From: Flavobacteriales bacterium
GTDB taxonomy: Bacteria > Bacteroidota > Bacteroidia > Flavobacteriales_D > Sanyastnellaceae
Assembly: GCA_947488195.1 (NCBI GenBank)
Contig: CANKYR010000001.1
Span: 1-64,000, forward strand
Length of the DNA stretch: 64,000 nucleotides
Reading direction: 5' to 3'
Positions 36,479 through 45,230 of the stretch are shown here, one piece after another. Under the pieces are notes generated by a model, which searched no databases, was not told where the DNA came from, and saw nothing but the letters and a program-made list of their open reading frames with translations. The number at the start of each line of letters is the position of its first letter. Position 1 is the first letter of the stretch. A program made the position numbers and the translations under genes.

Positions 36479-37384
36479 ATGTCAGCAGTAACTGATTTTC
36501 TTAGCAACCACTCAGACTTGGTGGCTGTAGCTACAGCAGCGGCTGTGGTTACATTCCTTGGTTTTGAAGCGGGCTGGAATAGCATTATGGCCCCAGAGCG
36601 TAATGAGCAGGTATTCGAAAACAAAAACAAAGCTTACGGAGCCTATAGAATTCGTTCTAGGTACGGCAGCGTTCTAGCGATAGCAGTGTTTTCTGGTATT
36701 TTCTTGGTATCTGGTGCGCTAATTGTTCCAGTCATTTTAGCCAAAGGCGAAAAGAAGGAGAAAGATGTGAAGGTGGAAATGAACGCAGAAATGATTGCGC
36801 CGCCACCAACGGATCCGAATGAGCCGCCACCACCACCACCACCACCGCCACCACCGCCGCCACCACCACCAACGGTGCGTCAGATTCAATTTACGTCTAT
36901 TGTTATTGAAGAGAATGTAGAGACTCCTCCACCATCTCAGGATAAATTGAAAGATGAAAAAATTGCAGACGAAACTACTGAAGGGGATGACGGTCCAATG
37001 GGGCCATCAGATGCAATAGCGGTTTATACTCCAGTCGATACCAAAAACGACAGAGATGCTCCGTTGCAATTCGTGCAGGAGATGCCGGCTTATCCGGGTG
37101 GGGAGAAGGCGTTGTATGAGTTTTTGTACAACAACATTGCATACCCTGAGCAAGAAAAATCTCAGAACATTGAAGGAACCGTTTTCGTAAACTTCGTTGT
37201 TGAGAAAGACGGAACACCTACCAACTTCACCGTAACACGTGGTGTAGAAGGTGGTAAAGGATTGGACAGAGAGGCTTTGGGGGCTTGTAAGAAATTAGGC
37301 AAGTTCAACCCAGGAAAACAAAACGGGGTTTCTCAACGTGTATTCTTGACCATTCCGATTAAATTTACTCTTGCAGATAATTAA
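36479..37384 (+). CDS. tonB: TonB family energy transducer with a run of 16 prolines
   Basis: A 301-residue periplasm-spanning protein. The segment EQVFENKNKAYGAYRIR before the main membrane helix (about residues 62-86) is typical of Bacteroidota TonB. A Pro-rich linker holds 16 consecutive prolines encoded at 36824-36871. The C-terminal TonB domain (about 205-300) has EMPAYPGGEKALYEFL, GTVFVNFVVEKDG and FNPGKQNG. The first 40 residues form an extra, partly hydrophobic N-terminal segment. It ends the exb block and is followed by a strong terminator. Confidence 0.92.
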   Translation: MSAVTDFLSNHSDLVAVATAAAVVTFLGFEAGWNSIMAPERNEQVFENKNKAYGAYRIRSRYGSVLAIAVFSGIFLVSGALIVPVILAKGEKKEKDVKVEMNAEMIAPPPTDPNEPPPPPPPPPPPPPPPPTVRQIQFTSIVIEENVETPPPSQDKLKDEKIADETTEGDDGPMGPSDAIAVYTPVDTKNDRDAPLQFVQEMPAYPGGEKALYEFLYNNIAYPEQEKSQNIEGTVFVNFVVEKDGTPTNFTVTRGVEGGKGLDREALGACKKLGKFNPGKQNGVSQRVFLTIPIKFTLADN

Positions 37385-37401
37385 TCGATAAATACTTACT
37401 G

Positions 37402-37436
37402 AAAAGGGTTGGCTTAGGTCAACCCTTTTTTATTTT
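37402..37436 (+). terminator. Rho-independent terminator after the exb-tonB block
   Basis: AAAAGGGTTG (37402-37411) and CAACCCTTTT (37420-37429) form a perfect 10-bp stem with an 8-base loop, followed by TTTTTATTTTT. The stem also holds the TTG that may serve as the rnhB -33 element. Confidence 0.85.
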
Positions 37437-37438
37437 TG
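37431..37438 (+). promoter_or_regulatory. -7 promoter element of rnhB, overlapping the terminator tail
   Basis: TATTTTTG fits TAnnTTTG; a TTG at 37409-37411 lies 19 bases upstream as a -33 element. The -7 element ends 7 bases before the ATG at 37446. The promoter is thus nested in the upstream terminator. Confidence 0.5.
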
Positions 37439-37445
37439 AATAAGA

Positions 37446-38042
37446 ATGTTCCCCTTTCACATAGATAGCAACGAAGCGGGCTTAGATGAAGCCGGAAGAG
37501 GCTGCCTTGCAGGCCCAGTGGTTGCTGCTGCAGTTATACTTCCGGAAGGATTTTCACATCCTTGGTTGAACGATTCGAAGCAAATGAGCAAGAAGCATCG
37601 AGATGAACTTCGTGTTATCATTGAGGAAGTTGCGGTAGCATGGAACGTCGAGTTTGTTTCACCTCAGGAAATAGATGAGCTGAATATTCTTCGTGCTTCC
37701 ATAACGGCTATGCAGCGGGCAACCTTGAAATTGAAGAAAAAACCTTCTCATCTTTTAGTAGATGGGAACCGATTTTATGCCTTGGAAGGATATGCGCACA
37801 CGTGCATGATTAAAGGCGATGCGCGCTTTATGAATATTGCTGCTGCTTCGGTTTTGGCTAAAACACACCGCGATGAATTCATGTTGAATCTGCACGAAAA
37901 ACACCCGCATTATAAGTGGGATCGCAACATGGGATACCCTACAAAGGTCCATCGCGCAGCCATTTCAGAATTCGGGTCGTGTGAACATCATCGCATGACC
38001 TTCGCTCTTTTACCAAGGTCGTTGCAGATAGAAGCGCTTTGA
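37446..38042 (+). CDS. rnhB: Ribonuclease HII
   Basis: Cleaves RNA in RNA-DNA hybrids and at single ribonucleotides. The N-terminal signature [21 protein letters not shown] holds the catalytic Asp-Glu pair; further acidic residues lie in HLLVDGN and in AKTHRDEFM. Length 198 is typical. lptB starts 16 bp after its stop but has its own -7 element overlapping that gap. Confidence 0.96.
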   Translation: MFPFHIDSNEAGLDEAGRGCLAGPVVAAAVILPEGFSHPWLNDSKQMSKKHRDELRVIIEEVAVAWNVEFVSPQEIDELNILRASITAMQRATLKLKKKPSHLLVDGNRFYALEGYAHTCMIKGDARFMNIAAASVLAKTHRDEFMLNLHEKHPHYKWDRNMGYPTKVHRAAISEFGSCEHHRMTFALLPRSLQIEAL

Positions 38043-38046
38043 TGCC

Positions 38047-38054
38047 TATTTTCG
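38047..38054 (+). promoter_or_regulatory. -7 promoter element of lptB, leaderless
   Basis: TATTTTCG fits TAnnTTCG and ends 4 bases before the lptB ATG at 38059. A TTG at 38022-38024 lies 22 bases upstream as a possible -33 element. Confidence 0.55.
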
Positions 38055-38058
38055 CACT

Positions 38059-38793
38059 ATGCAGTTAAGAGCTGAAAACATTCAGAAGATCTATGGAAAG
38101 CGCACGGTTGTAAAGGACGTGTCGTTTCACGTTGAACAAGGCGAAATTGTTGGATTACTCGGGCCGAATGGTGCGGGTAAAACAACAAGTTTCTACATGG
38201 TAACCGGATTAATTCAACCCAATCATGGAAAAGTGTTGCTCGATGATAGTGAGATTACGCATATGCCCATGTTCAAAAGAGCGAAGATGGGTGTTGGCTA
38301 TTTGCCGCAAGAAGCCTCTATATTTCGCTCGTTATCCGTTGAAGACAACATTAAAGCTGTGCTTGAATTGACAGCGCTTTCGAAGAAAGATCAAGCAGAA
38401 AAATTAGATGCGCTGTTGGAAGAATTTGGTCTTACCGAAAGAAGAAAATACATTGGTCACCACCTAAGCGGCGGTGAAAGAAGACGGACTGAAATTGCTC
38501 GTGCATTGGCAACGGACCCTAAATTTATTTTATTAGACGAACCCTTTGCAGGCGTGGATCCTATTGCTGTTGAAGACATTCAACGCATTGTTTGGAAGCT
38601 GAAGGAGCGGAACATTGGAATCCTCATTACCGACCACAATGTGCAAGAAACCCTTTCGATTACAGATCGCGCTTATTTGTTGTATGACGGAAATATTTTG
38701 AAGTCTGGAAGTGCTGAAGAGCTAGCTTCCGACGAGCAAGTGCGTCGAGTTTATTTGGGTCAAAACTTTGTTTTAAGAGCCCGAAAAGAATAA
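38059..38793 (+). CDS. lptB: LPS export ABC transporter ATP-binding protein
   Basis: ATPase that drives lipopolysaccharide transport from the inner membrane with LptFG. Walker A is [13 protein letters not shown], the signature is [15 protein letters not shown] and Walker B is [31 protein letters not shown] and the [13 protein letters not shown] variant are characteristic of LptB. Length 244. A strong terminator follows, and sod is convergent. Confidence 0.94.
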   Translation: MQLRAENIQKIYGKRTVVKDVSFHVEQGEIVGLLGPNGAGKTTSFYMVTGLIQPNHGKVLLDDSEITHMPMFKRAKMGVGYLPQEASIFRSLSVEDNIKAVLELTALSKKDQAEKLDALLEEFGLTERRKYIGHHLSGGERRRTEIARALATDPKFILLDEPFAGVDPIAVEDIQRIVWKLKERNIGILITDHNVQETLSITDRAYLLYDGNILKSGSAEELASDEQVRRVYLGQNFVLRARKE

Positions 38794-38833
38794 GCCCCCG
38801 AGAATCTCGAGGGCTTCATTATTTTTTATTTGG
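38792..38833 (+). terminator. Terminator between lptB and convergent sod
   Basis: AAGCCC (38792-38797) pairs with GGGCTT (38811-38816), with an inner stem CGAG/CTCG, followed by a T-rich tract. It overlaps the lptB stop codon. The minus-strand side lacks a good T-run, so it mainly serves lptB. Confidence 0.8.
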
Positions 38834-38838
38834 AAGAA

Positions 38839-39438
38839 TTACTTCGCGCTGTTGTAGCGAGCTTCAACCACTTCCCAATTGATAACATTGAAAAAAGCTT
38901 GAATGTAATCAGGACGTCTGTTCTGATAGTTCAGGTAATACGCGTGTTCCCAAACGTCTAAACCTAAAATTGGAAATCCAGAACAACCAACTCCTGGCAT
39001 CAATGGATTATCTTGGTTTGGTGTAGAGCAAACTTCAAGTTTTCCGTCTTTCACACACAACCAAGCCCAACCTGAACCGAAGCGAGTCATTGCCGCCTTC
39101 ACGAACAATTCTTTGAACGAGTCGAATGATCCGAAAGCCTCGTTAATTGCGGTTTCCATAGTAGAAGTAACCTTTCCGCCGGTTGGCGAAAGCAATTCCC
39201 AAAATAGGTTGTGATTGTAAAATCCACCACCGTTGTTTCTAACCGCAGGGGTGTCGAAACCTTTCACCATAACTTCTTCGATAGATAGATTTTCTAAATC
39301 TGTTCCAGCAATTGCGTTATTTAAGTTTGTGGTGTATGCTGCGTGGTGCTTGCTGTGATGTATTTCCATTGTGCGAGCATCGATGTTTGGCTCAAGCGCA
39401 TCGTAGGAATAAGGTAAATTTGGTAGTTCGAATGACAT
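38839..39438 (-). CDS. sod: Superoxide dismutase (Fe/Mn family)
   Basis: Converts superoxide to hydrogen peroxide and oxygen. Metal ligands are visible: His in [14 protein letters not shown] (near residue 27), His in [14 protein letters not shown], and Asp/His in [18 protein letters not shown]. Length 199 is typical; no signal peptide, so cytosolic. Whether it prefers iron or manganese cannot be told here. It is convergent with lptB and divergent from mreB. A -7 element (minus-strand TAATTTCG) lies 14 bases before the ATG. Confidence 0.96.
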   Translation of the reverse strand: MSFELPNLPYSYDALEPNIDARTMEIHHSKHHAAYTTNLNNAIAGTDLENLSIEEVMVKGFDTPAVRNNGGGFYNHNLFWELLSPTGGKVTSTMETAINEAFGSFDSFKELFVKAAMTRFGSGWAWLCVKDGKLEVCSTPNQDNPLMPGVGCSGFPILGLDVWEHAYYLNYQNRRPDYIQAFFNVINWEVVEARYNSAK

Positions 39439-39451
39439 AGTTATTTTTTTG

Positions 39452-39459
39452 CGAAATTA
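39452..39459 (-). promoter_or_regulatory. -7 promoter element of sod
   Basis: Minus-strand TAATTTCG fits TAnnTTCG and ends 13 bases before the sod ATG at 39438. A TTG on the minus strand (plus 39477-39479) lies 17 bases upstream. Confidence 0.5.
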
Positions 39460-39519
39460 ACTCAAAACACACGCCGCAAAAAAATTCTTATCAATTCGTT
39501 AATATGCTTGATGCGCGCT

Positions 39520-39527
39520 TATCTTTG
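39520..39527 (+). promoter_or_regulatory. -7 promoter element of the mre operon
   Basis: TATCTTTG is an exact match to TAnnTTTG, 50 bases upstream of the mreB ATG at 39577, giving a leader of about 46 bases, among the longest seen in this window. An A/G-rich AAGAAGGAAAAGC precedes the ATG. Confidence 0.6.
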
Positions 39528-39576
39528 TAACTCTATCGAAGCGTTTTCAATTAACCTATTTTAAAGAAGGAAAAGC

Positions 39577-40602
39577 ATGGGACTGTTTAGTTTCCTAACA
39601 CAAGAAATTGCCATTGACTTAGGTACGGCAAACACAATCATTATCATGAACGATAAGGTTGTTGTAGATGAACCATCTATCATAGCTCGTGACCGAGTTT
39701 CGGGTAGAACCGTTGCTGTTGGTCGATTAGCGCAACAGATGCATGGTAAAACGCACGAGAATATTAAGACAATTCGTCCATTGAAAGACGGTGTAATTGC
39801 CGATTTTCATGCTGCTGAAGACATGATCAAAGGATTAATCAAAATGATTAACAAGGGAGGGAAAATGTTTCAACCATCATTGAGAATGGTAATTTGTATT
39901 CCTTCTGGAATTACTGAAGTTGAAAAACGTGCGGTTAAAGATTCTGCTGAACACGCAGGTGCGAAAGAAGTTTATTTGATTCACGAACCAATGGCTGCTG
40001 CTATTGGTATTGGCGTTGACGTGGAAGAGCCGATGGGAAATATGATCATTGACATCGGAGGTGGTACATCTGAAATTGCAGTTATTGCTTTGGGCGGAAT
40101 TGTAACAGACAAAAACATTCGTGTAGCTGGAGATGAACTTACACAAGACATTGAAGATTACATGCGTCGTCATCATAACATTTTAATTGGTGAGCGCACA
40201 GCAGAACAAATTAAAATTGAGGTAGGTGCTGCAATTGACGACTTAGAGGTTCCGCCGGCGGACTACAGTGTTCGCGGTCGTGACTTAGTTACAGGTATTC
40301 CAAAAGAAATTATGGTTTCCTACAAAGAGATTGCTCATGCGTTGAACAAATCAATTTCTAAAATTGAAGAAGCAATCATGAGTTGTTTGGAAAACACTCC
40401 TCCAGAATTATCAGCAGATATTTTCAAGACGGGTATTTATTTAGCCGGTGGTGGGGCATTGCTTCGTGGATTAGATGTGCGGATCAACCGTAAAACGAAA
40501 TTGCCTGTTCACGTTGCCGACGACCCGTTGCGTGCAGTAGCGAGAGGTACAGGAATTGCGTTGAAAAACATCAACCGCTTCCAATTCTTAATGCGCGAGT
40601 AA
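39577..40602 (+). CDS. mreB: Rod shape-determining protein MreB
   Basis: Actin-like filament protein directing lateral wall synthesis. Phosphate-binding motifs are IDLGTANTIIIM near the N-terminus and IDIGGGTSEIAVIALGG in the middle; AGGGALLRGLD is the adenosine loop. Length 341 is normal. It heads a tight operon mreB-mreC-mreD-mrdA-rodA, the full elongasome set, so the cell is very likely rod-shaped. Confidence 0.98.
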   Translation: MGLFSFLTQEIAIDLGTANTIIIMNDKVVVDEPSIIARDRVSGRTVAVGRLAQQMHGKTHENIKTIRPLKDGVIADFHAAEDMIKGLIKMINKGGKMFQPSLRMVICIPSGITEVEKRAVKDSAEHAGAKEVYLIHEPMAAAIGIGVDVEEPMGNMIIDIGGGTSEIAVIALGGIVTDKNIRVAGDELTQDIEDYMRRHHNILIGERTAEQIKIEVGAAIDDLEVPPADYSVRGRDLVTGIPKEIMVSYKEIAHALNKSISKIEEAIMSCLENTPPELSADIFKTGIYLAGGGALLRGLDVRINRKTKLPVHVADDPLRAVARGTGIALKNINRFQFLMRE

Positions 40603-40623
40603 TTCGTTAACACGTAAAGCAGA

Positions 40624-41463
40624 ATGGGTAATCTTCTAGCATTGTTGCAACGATTTCACGTGCTTTTGTTGTTCTTAGTGCTTCAGGTTTTTTCAATGAT
40701 TGTTTTATTTTCCGAAAACAATTTTCATCGTAAAGAATTCATTCGTCACAGTTCTGACTTTGCCGGATATATTTACGCAAAACGCGATGAGTTCACGAGT
40801 TATTTAAGGCTAGCAGAAATTAACGATCAATTGGCTATTGAGAACGCGGCCTTGCGAAGCCTTCTTCCGGAAAATTATATTACTTCAGACACGGCAACTT
40901 TTAAGGCGCAAGGCGTTCGCCAGCACTACACATACACCCCCGCGAAGGTCGTTAACGCTACGGTAAGCAGAAAGCGAAACTACTTAACCCTGAATAAGGG
41001 ATACGCTGAAGGGATAGGCATTGAAATGGGAGTTATTGCAAACGGAAGTATTGTTGGAATTGTGAGTAGTGTCAGTGAAAATTATTCGATTGTTATGCCT
41101 GTCCTTCACACGAAATTTCAAGGTTCTGTGAAGATGAAAGGAACAGGAGAGTTTGGAATTTTGGAATGGCTCGGTGGGGATCCACTTTTTGCGTTTGTAA
41201 AAGAAATTCCAAAACACGTTTATGTAAATGTTGGTGACACCGTAGTGACAACGGGCTTTTCAAGCCATTTTCCTGAAGGAATGTTAATTGGAAGTGTTGA
41301 AACATTGGAAGATAAGCCCGAAGAAAACTTCCATAGAATAAAAGTGAAGTTGGCAACGGATTACCGCAAGGTGGCGTGGGTGCAGGTGGTAAAGAATCTT
41401 CAGAAGATGGAGATTGACTCGCTTCAACAACAACAAATTATTGCAGACGGAGGAGAAGAATGA
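40624..41463 (+). CDS. mreC: Rod shape-determining protein MreC
   Basis: Bitopic elongasome scaffold. One N-terminal membrane helix (about residues 10-30), a coiled coil (about 55-85) and a beta-rich periplasmic domain with YLTLNKGYAEGIGIEMGVI and GSIVGIVSSVSENYS. Length 279 is normal. It starts 21 bp after mreB and overlaps mreD by 4 bp (ATGA). Confidence 0.94.
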   Translation: MGNLLALLQRFHVLLLFLVLQVFSMIVLFSENNFHRKEFIRHSSDFAGYIYAKRDEFTSYLRLAEINDQLAIENAALRSLLPENYITSDTATFKAQGVRQHYTYTPAKVVNATVSRKRNYLTLNKGYAEGIGIEMGVIANGSIVGIVSSVSENYSIVMPVLHTKFQGSVKMKGTGEFGILEWLGGDPLFAFVKEIPKHVYVNVGDTVVTTGFSSHFPEGMLIGSVETLEDKPEENFHRIKVKLATDYRKVAWVQVVKNLQKMEIDSLQQQQIIADGGEE

Positions 41464-41966
41464 TGAACTATTTGCGCATATTTTTATTCGTAATCGTGCA
41501 AGCCTTGGTGGTTAGTCGAATTCAACTGTTCGACGGTCTGGTTCTTCCGTTTATTTACATATTTAGTTTGTTAATGTTTCCATTCGACACACCGCGTTGG
41601 CTGTTGTTGTTGATAGGATTTTTTACTGGAATACTGATGGATTTATTTACAGGACCTCCAGGGCTTCACACGTCCGCTTGCCTGCTCCTTGCATTCTTGC
41701 AGCCCTTGGTTCAAAACATGTTGGCGCCAAGAGAAGGGTACGATTCAAGCCTGAAGCCAACCATACAAAAAATGGGATTGGCTTGGTACACGACCTATGC
41801 GGGAATTCTAACACTGGTGCATCATTCATGGCTTATCTTTTTTGAATTTTTGCGTTGGGACAAATTTTTCTTTCAGTTGTTTCATATTTTGTTAAGTTCT
41901 ATTGCAACTTTATTGCTTATGATTTTGGCGCAACTCTTAATTTCGCCAGATAAGAAAAGCAGCTAA
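41460..41966 (+). CDS. mreD: Rod shape-determining protein MreD
   Basis: Small polytopic membrane protein of the elongasome, 168 residues, with about five hydrophobic helices. GFFTGILMDLFTGPPGLHTSA is the family's most recognisable part. It overlaps mreC by 4 bp; mrdA starts 5 bp after its stop, with a TTG codon. Weakly conserved in general, but context makes it clear. Confidence 0.9.
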   Translation: MMNYLRIFLFVIVQALVVSRIQLFDGLVLPFIYIFSLLMFPFDTPRWLLLLIGFFTGILMDLFTGPPGLHTSACLLLAFLQPLVQNMLAPREGYDSSLKPTIQKMGLAWYTTYAGILTLVHHSWLIFFEFLRWDKFFFQLFHILLSSIATLLLMILAQLLISPDKKSS

Positions 41967-41971
41967 TTACT

Positions 41972-43780
41972 TTGAACAACGACAATCGCCGGTATACCTT
42001 CTTGTTTATTGTTGGAACCATCTGTGTAATATACATAGTGCGTCTTTTTGCGCTCCAGGTTGCCACAAGCGAATGGAAGAATAAAGGGTCGCGATTAACG
42101 GAGAGAGAAGTTGTTGTTTATCCATCACGAGGAAATATCTTCGATCGTAACGGAAAAGTTTTGGTAACGAATCAAACCGTTTACGACTTAATGGTTTTGC
42201 CGAAAGAAGTTTTGCCTTTCGACACTCTTGAATTCTGTAAGTTGGTGAATCTACCTTATGACGAGCTGAAGGAAATCTTAAAAAAGTCAACCACCTATCC
42301 GAACGTTAAGTACAAACCTTCTCCGGTTATTAAACAAATGCTTCCTGAGGAGTATGCGCTTTTTGCAGAGCGACTGTATAAATTTCCGGGCTTCTTTGTT
42401 CAAGCGAGAACGTTGCGTACTTATCCGGAAAGCCTTGGATCACTGTTATTGGGCGATGTCGGAGAGGTGAATAAAGACATTTTGGAGAAGCATCCGGATT
42501 ATCGCAAAGGCGATTATATAGGATTGAATGGAATAGAAAAGTCTTACGAGAAAGAACTTCGTGGAAAACGCGGAATTAAATATGTTTATCGCGATAATCT
42601 CGGAGTTGAACACAGCGTTGCGAACGGTCAGCTCGACAGTGCTGCTCAAGAGGGTGTGGATTTGTATGCAACCATTGATGCGGAGTTGCAGAAATATGGT
42701 GAGCAGTTAATGCAGAACAAGCGAGGTTGTATTGTAGCCATTGAACCTTCAACAGGAGAAATTTTAGCGCTAGTTTCGGCTCCAACCTTTGATCCTAATT
42801 TGTTGGTTGGAAGAGCTCGCGGACAAAACTTCTCGGCCTTAGCTAAGGACCCGCTGAAGCCGCTTTTCAATCGCGCCACACAAGCACAATATAGACCAGG
42901 ATCTATTTTCAAATTAGCGCAATCGCTCACGGCGTTACAGCTGGGATCCATAACAAAGGACACACGTATTGCGTGTAATAGAGGGCTTATTGGTTGTCAC
43001 GGCGCGCACAGCATGGACGATTTGGAAATGGCTATTGTTCACTCTTGCAATCCCTATTTTAGAGGTGTATTGCAACGTGTGGTTGAAGCGAATAGAGATC
43101 CTAACAGTCGCGCGAAAGATGCGGCTATTGGCCTTTCAATTTGGAACGAACAAATTCGAAAGCTTGGATTCGGATCTAATCTAGGAAGTGATCTTCCGGG
43201 AATGAAAAAAGGGAATGTTCCAAGCGCAGAATATTACAACAAGAAATACGGTGTAGAGGCTTGGAATTTCTCAACCATTTATTCCATTGCAATTGGCGAA
43301 GGTGAGATGTTGATTAACCCTGTTCAAATGTGCAATCTTGTCTGCATCATTGCAAATCGAGGGTTCTATGTTCCCCCGCATACCGTAAGACAAATTGGAA
43401 GAGACGGATCTGCGCGTGCGGAATATGTTACGCGAGTAGATGTTGGCGTAAAACCAGAATATTTTGAAACCGTGGTAAACGCCATGGAAAAAGTAGTTGG
43501 CCCCGGTGGTACGGCCAATAGCATTAAGCTTTCTGATATTGTTATTTGTGGGAAAACAGGAACGGTTCAGAACGAACCCCGCGAAGACCACAGTGTGTTC
43601 GTTTGCTTTGCTCCGAAAGAGAATCCGAAAATTGCGTTAGCTGTTTATGTGGAATATGCAGGATTTGGAGGAACGTGGGCGGCCCCAATATCAAGTTTAA
43701 TGATTGAGAAATATTTGAAGGGAGGAACCACGAACAAGGGAAGAGAAGAATTAATCATGAACGCGAAAATTCTGAACTAA
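41972..43780 (+). CDS. mrdA: Penicillin-binding protein 2 (elongasome transpeptidase), TTG start
   Basis: Class B PBP that cross-links peptidoglycan with RodA. One N-terminal membrane helix (about residues 9-28), a pedestal domain with PSRGNIFDRNG, then the transpeptidase domain with SxxK in RPGSIFKLAQ, SxN in VHSCNPYF and KTG in CGKTGTVQN. Length 602 fits. The frame has a stop at 41951-41953 and no ATG or GTG before the TTG at 41972, so TTG is the supported start; this may lower its translation within the operon. Its stop overlaps the rodA ATG by one base. Confidence 0.95.
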   Translation: MNNDNRRYTFLFIVGTICVIYIVRLFALQVATSEWKNKGSRLTEREVVVYPSRGNIFDRNGKVLVTNQTVYDLMVLPKEVLPFDTLEFCKLVNLPYDELKEILKKSTTYPNVKYKPSPVIKQMLPEEYALFAERLYKFPGFFVQARTLRTYPESLGSLLLGDVGEVNKDILEKHPDYRKGDYIGLNGIEKSYEKELRGKRGIKYVYRDNLGVEHSVANGQLDSAAQEGVDLYATIDAELQKYGEQLMQNKRGCIVAIEPSTGEILALVSAPTFDPNLLVGRARGQNFSALAKDPLKPLFNRATQAQYRPGSIFKLAQSLTALQLGSITKDTRIACNRGLIGCHGAHSMDDLEMAIVHSCNPYFRGVLQRVVEANRDPNSRAKDAAIGLSIWNEQIRKLGFGSNLGSDLPGMKKGNVPSAEYYNKKYGVEAWNFSTIYSIAIGEGEMLINPVQMCNLVCIIANRGFYVPPHTVRQIGRDGSARAEYVTRVDVGVKPEYFETVVNAMEKVVGPGGTANSIKLSDIVICGKTGTVQNEPREDHSVFVCFAPKENPKIALAVYVEYAGFGGTWAAPISSLMIEKYLKGGTTNKGREELIMNAKILN

Positions 43781-45102
43781 TGGCAGCGTCAGGCAAACAG
43801 AACTTACAACTCGATTGGGGCACTATTGCGCTCTACGGGGCGTTGGTTTTGTTCGGATGGCTTTCTATTTATAGCGCTGCGTTTAATCCGCTATTACCAA
43901 GTCCGTTTACGTTTTCCGAAGAGTACGGAAAACAGTTGGTGTGGATAGGCGCTTGTGTTTTTTTAATTGTAGTCATTCTTTATTTAGATGCAGAGGTATT
44001 CAATAAACTAGCCGTTTATATATACTTCTTTTTTGTGCTTTTGCTCATGCTAGTATTAGTTATTGGAAAGGAAGTAAATGGCGCCAAGGCGTGGTTTGGT
44101 ATTGGGGATTTTGGAATTCAGCCGAGTGAGTTTTCTAAGATTGGCGTCGGGCTATTTCTGTCCAAATTTATTTCCAGTTCAGGAATGCAATTGAAAAATT
44201 TGCGAATGCGCATTCAGGCGTTCGCAATTATTGGGTTGCCGGCAGTTTTGATTTTACTTCAGCCCGATGTGGGTTCATTGTTAACGTTCCTTGCATTCAT
44301 CTTGGTAATGTATCGCGAAGGAATGTCGGGTAATGTGCTTATCGCTGGATTTGCCAGTGTGGTCATTGGAACGCTAAGTATTGTTATTGGTGCAGGAAGA
44401 ACGAGTTACCCTTATTTCGGAGAGTTGAGTTCTATTTGGACTTTTATTATTTCCCTCTTCGGGTTATCAATTCTTGCTTTGATTTTCGTTAGAAATTTTG
44501 TTGTCCCACGATCAAGAAGAATGCTTTATTCTGTGGTTGTCATTTCTATGGTGCTAGCTTCGAGTCTTGCGTTTTCGATAAATTACATTGTAGACAACGT
44601 GCTTGAAAAGCACCACAAAGAGCGTATCTACGTTATGCTTTCACTGCCGGTTGAACGTCAAGATGCTACCTACAATTCCGAGATGGCGAAAATTACCGTG
44701 GGTTCCGGGGGGTTTATTGGAAGAGGGTTTCATCAAGGACCAATGACCCAAAATAATTACGTGCCTGAGCAATGGACCGACTTTATTTTTAGTGCTGTCG
44801 CAGAAGAGTGGGGATTCCTTGGAAGTGTAACTGTAATTCTTATGTTCTTCACCCTTATATACCGATTGGTGGTATTGGCAGAACGGCAACGTTCTCAATT
44901 TTCCAGGGTGTATGGCTATTGCGTAGCAGCAATCATATTCATGCACCTACTCATTAACATTGGAATGGTGCTCGGTCTAGCGCCTATTATTGGTATTCCC
45001 CTGCCCTTCTTTAGTTACGGCGGATCTTCGCTTATGGCGTTTACCATTCTGTTGTTTATTATGATTCGCCTTGACGCGGAGCGATTGAGTGTATTTAGAT
45101 AA
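43780..45102 (+). CDS. rodA: Rod shape-determining protein RodA (SEDS glycosyltransferase)
   Basis: Polytopic SEDS-family peptidoglycan polymerase working with PBP2. About ten membrane helices; signatures LQPDVGSLLTF, GIQPSEFSKIG and the C-terminal GIPLPFFSYGGSSLMAF are typical. Length 440 is somewhat long, with an extra loop around residues 205-300 that carries an additional helix pair. Overlaps mrdA by one base (TAATG). Confidence 0.95.
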   Translation: MAASGKQNLQLDWGTIALYGALVLFGWLSIYSAAFNPLLPSPFTFSEEYGKQLVWIGACVFLIVVILYLDAEVFNKLAVYIYFFFVLLLMLVLVIGKEVNGAKAWFGIGDFGIQPSEFSKIGVGLFLSKFISSSGMQLKNLRMRIQAFAIIGLPAVLILLQPDVGSLLTFLAFILVMYREGMSGNVLIAGFASVVIGTLSIVIGAGRTSYPYFGELSSIWTFIISLFGLSILALIFVRNFVVPRSRRMLYSVVVISMVLASSLAFSINYIVDNVLEKHHKERIYVMLSLPVERQDATYNSEMAKITVGSGGFIGRGFHQGPMTQNNYVPEQWTDFIFSAVAEEWGFLGSVTVILMFFTLIYRLVVLAERQRSQFSRVYGYCVAAIIFMHLLINIGMVLGLAPIIGIPLPFFSYGGSSLMAFTILLFIMIRLDAERLSVFR

Positions 45103-45159
45103 ACGCGTTGCGGGTGACGCGACGCGAATTGATTCAGAGTTAACATTGCATCGTTTGTA

Positions 45160-45193
45160 AGGTTAGAGTGAACACTATGTTCTGCTGTAACCT
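45160..45193. promoter_or_regulatory. Nested dyad upstream of the SBBP-repeat gene
   Basis: AGGTTA (45160-45165) pairs with TAACCT (45188-45193), enclosing GAACA-CTA-TGTTC (45170-45182). It sits just upstream of a weak -7 candidate (TACTTTAG, 45200-45207) in the 128-bp spacer after rodA, a position suited to a regulator. Confidence 0.4.
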
Positions 45194-45230
45194 AATTTCT
45201 ACTTTAGCGTAAAACCGAATATACGCGCTC

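Noticed and set aside
45102-45124. CG-rich segment after rodA (AACGCGTT and GACGCGACGCG) as a terminator
   Set aside because: Only short complementary cores and no T-run; I could not build a stable stem.
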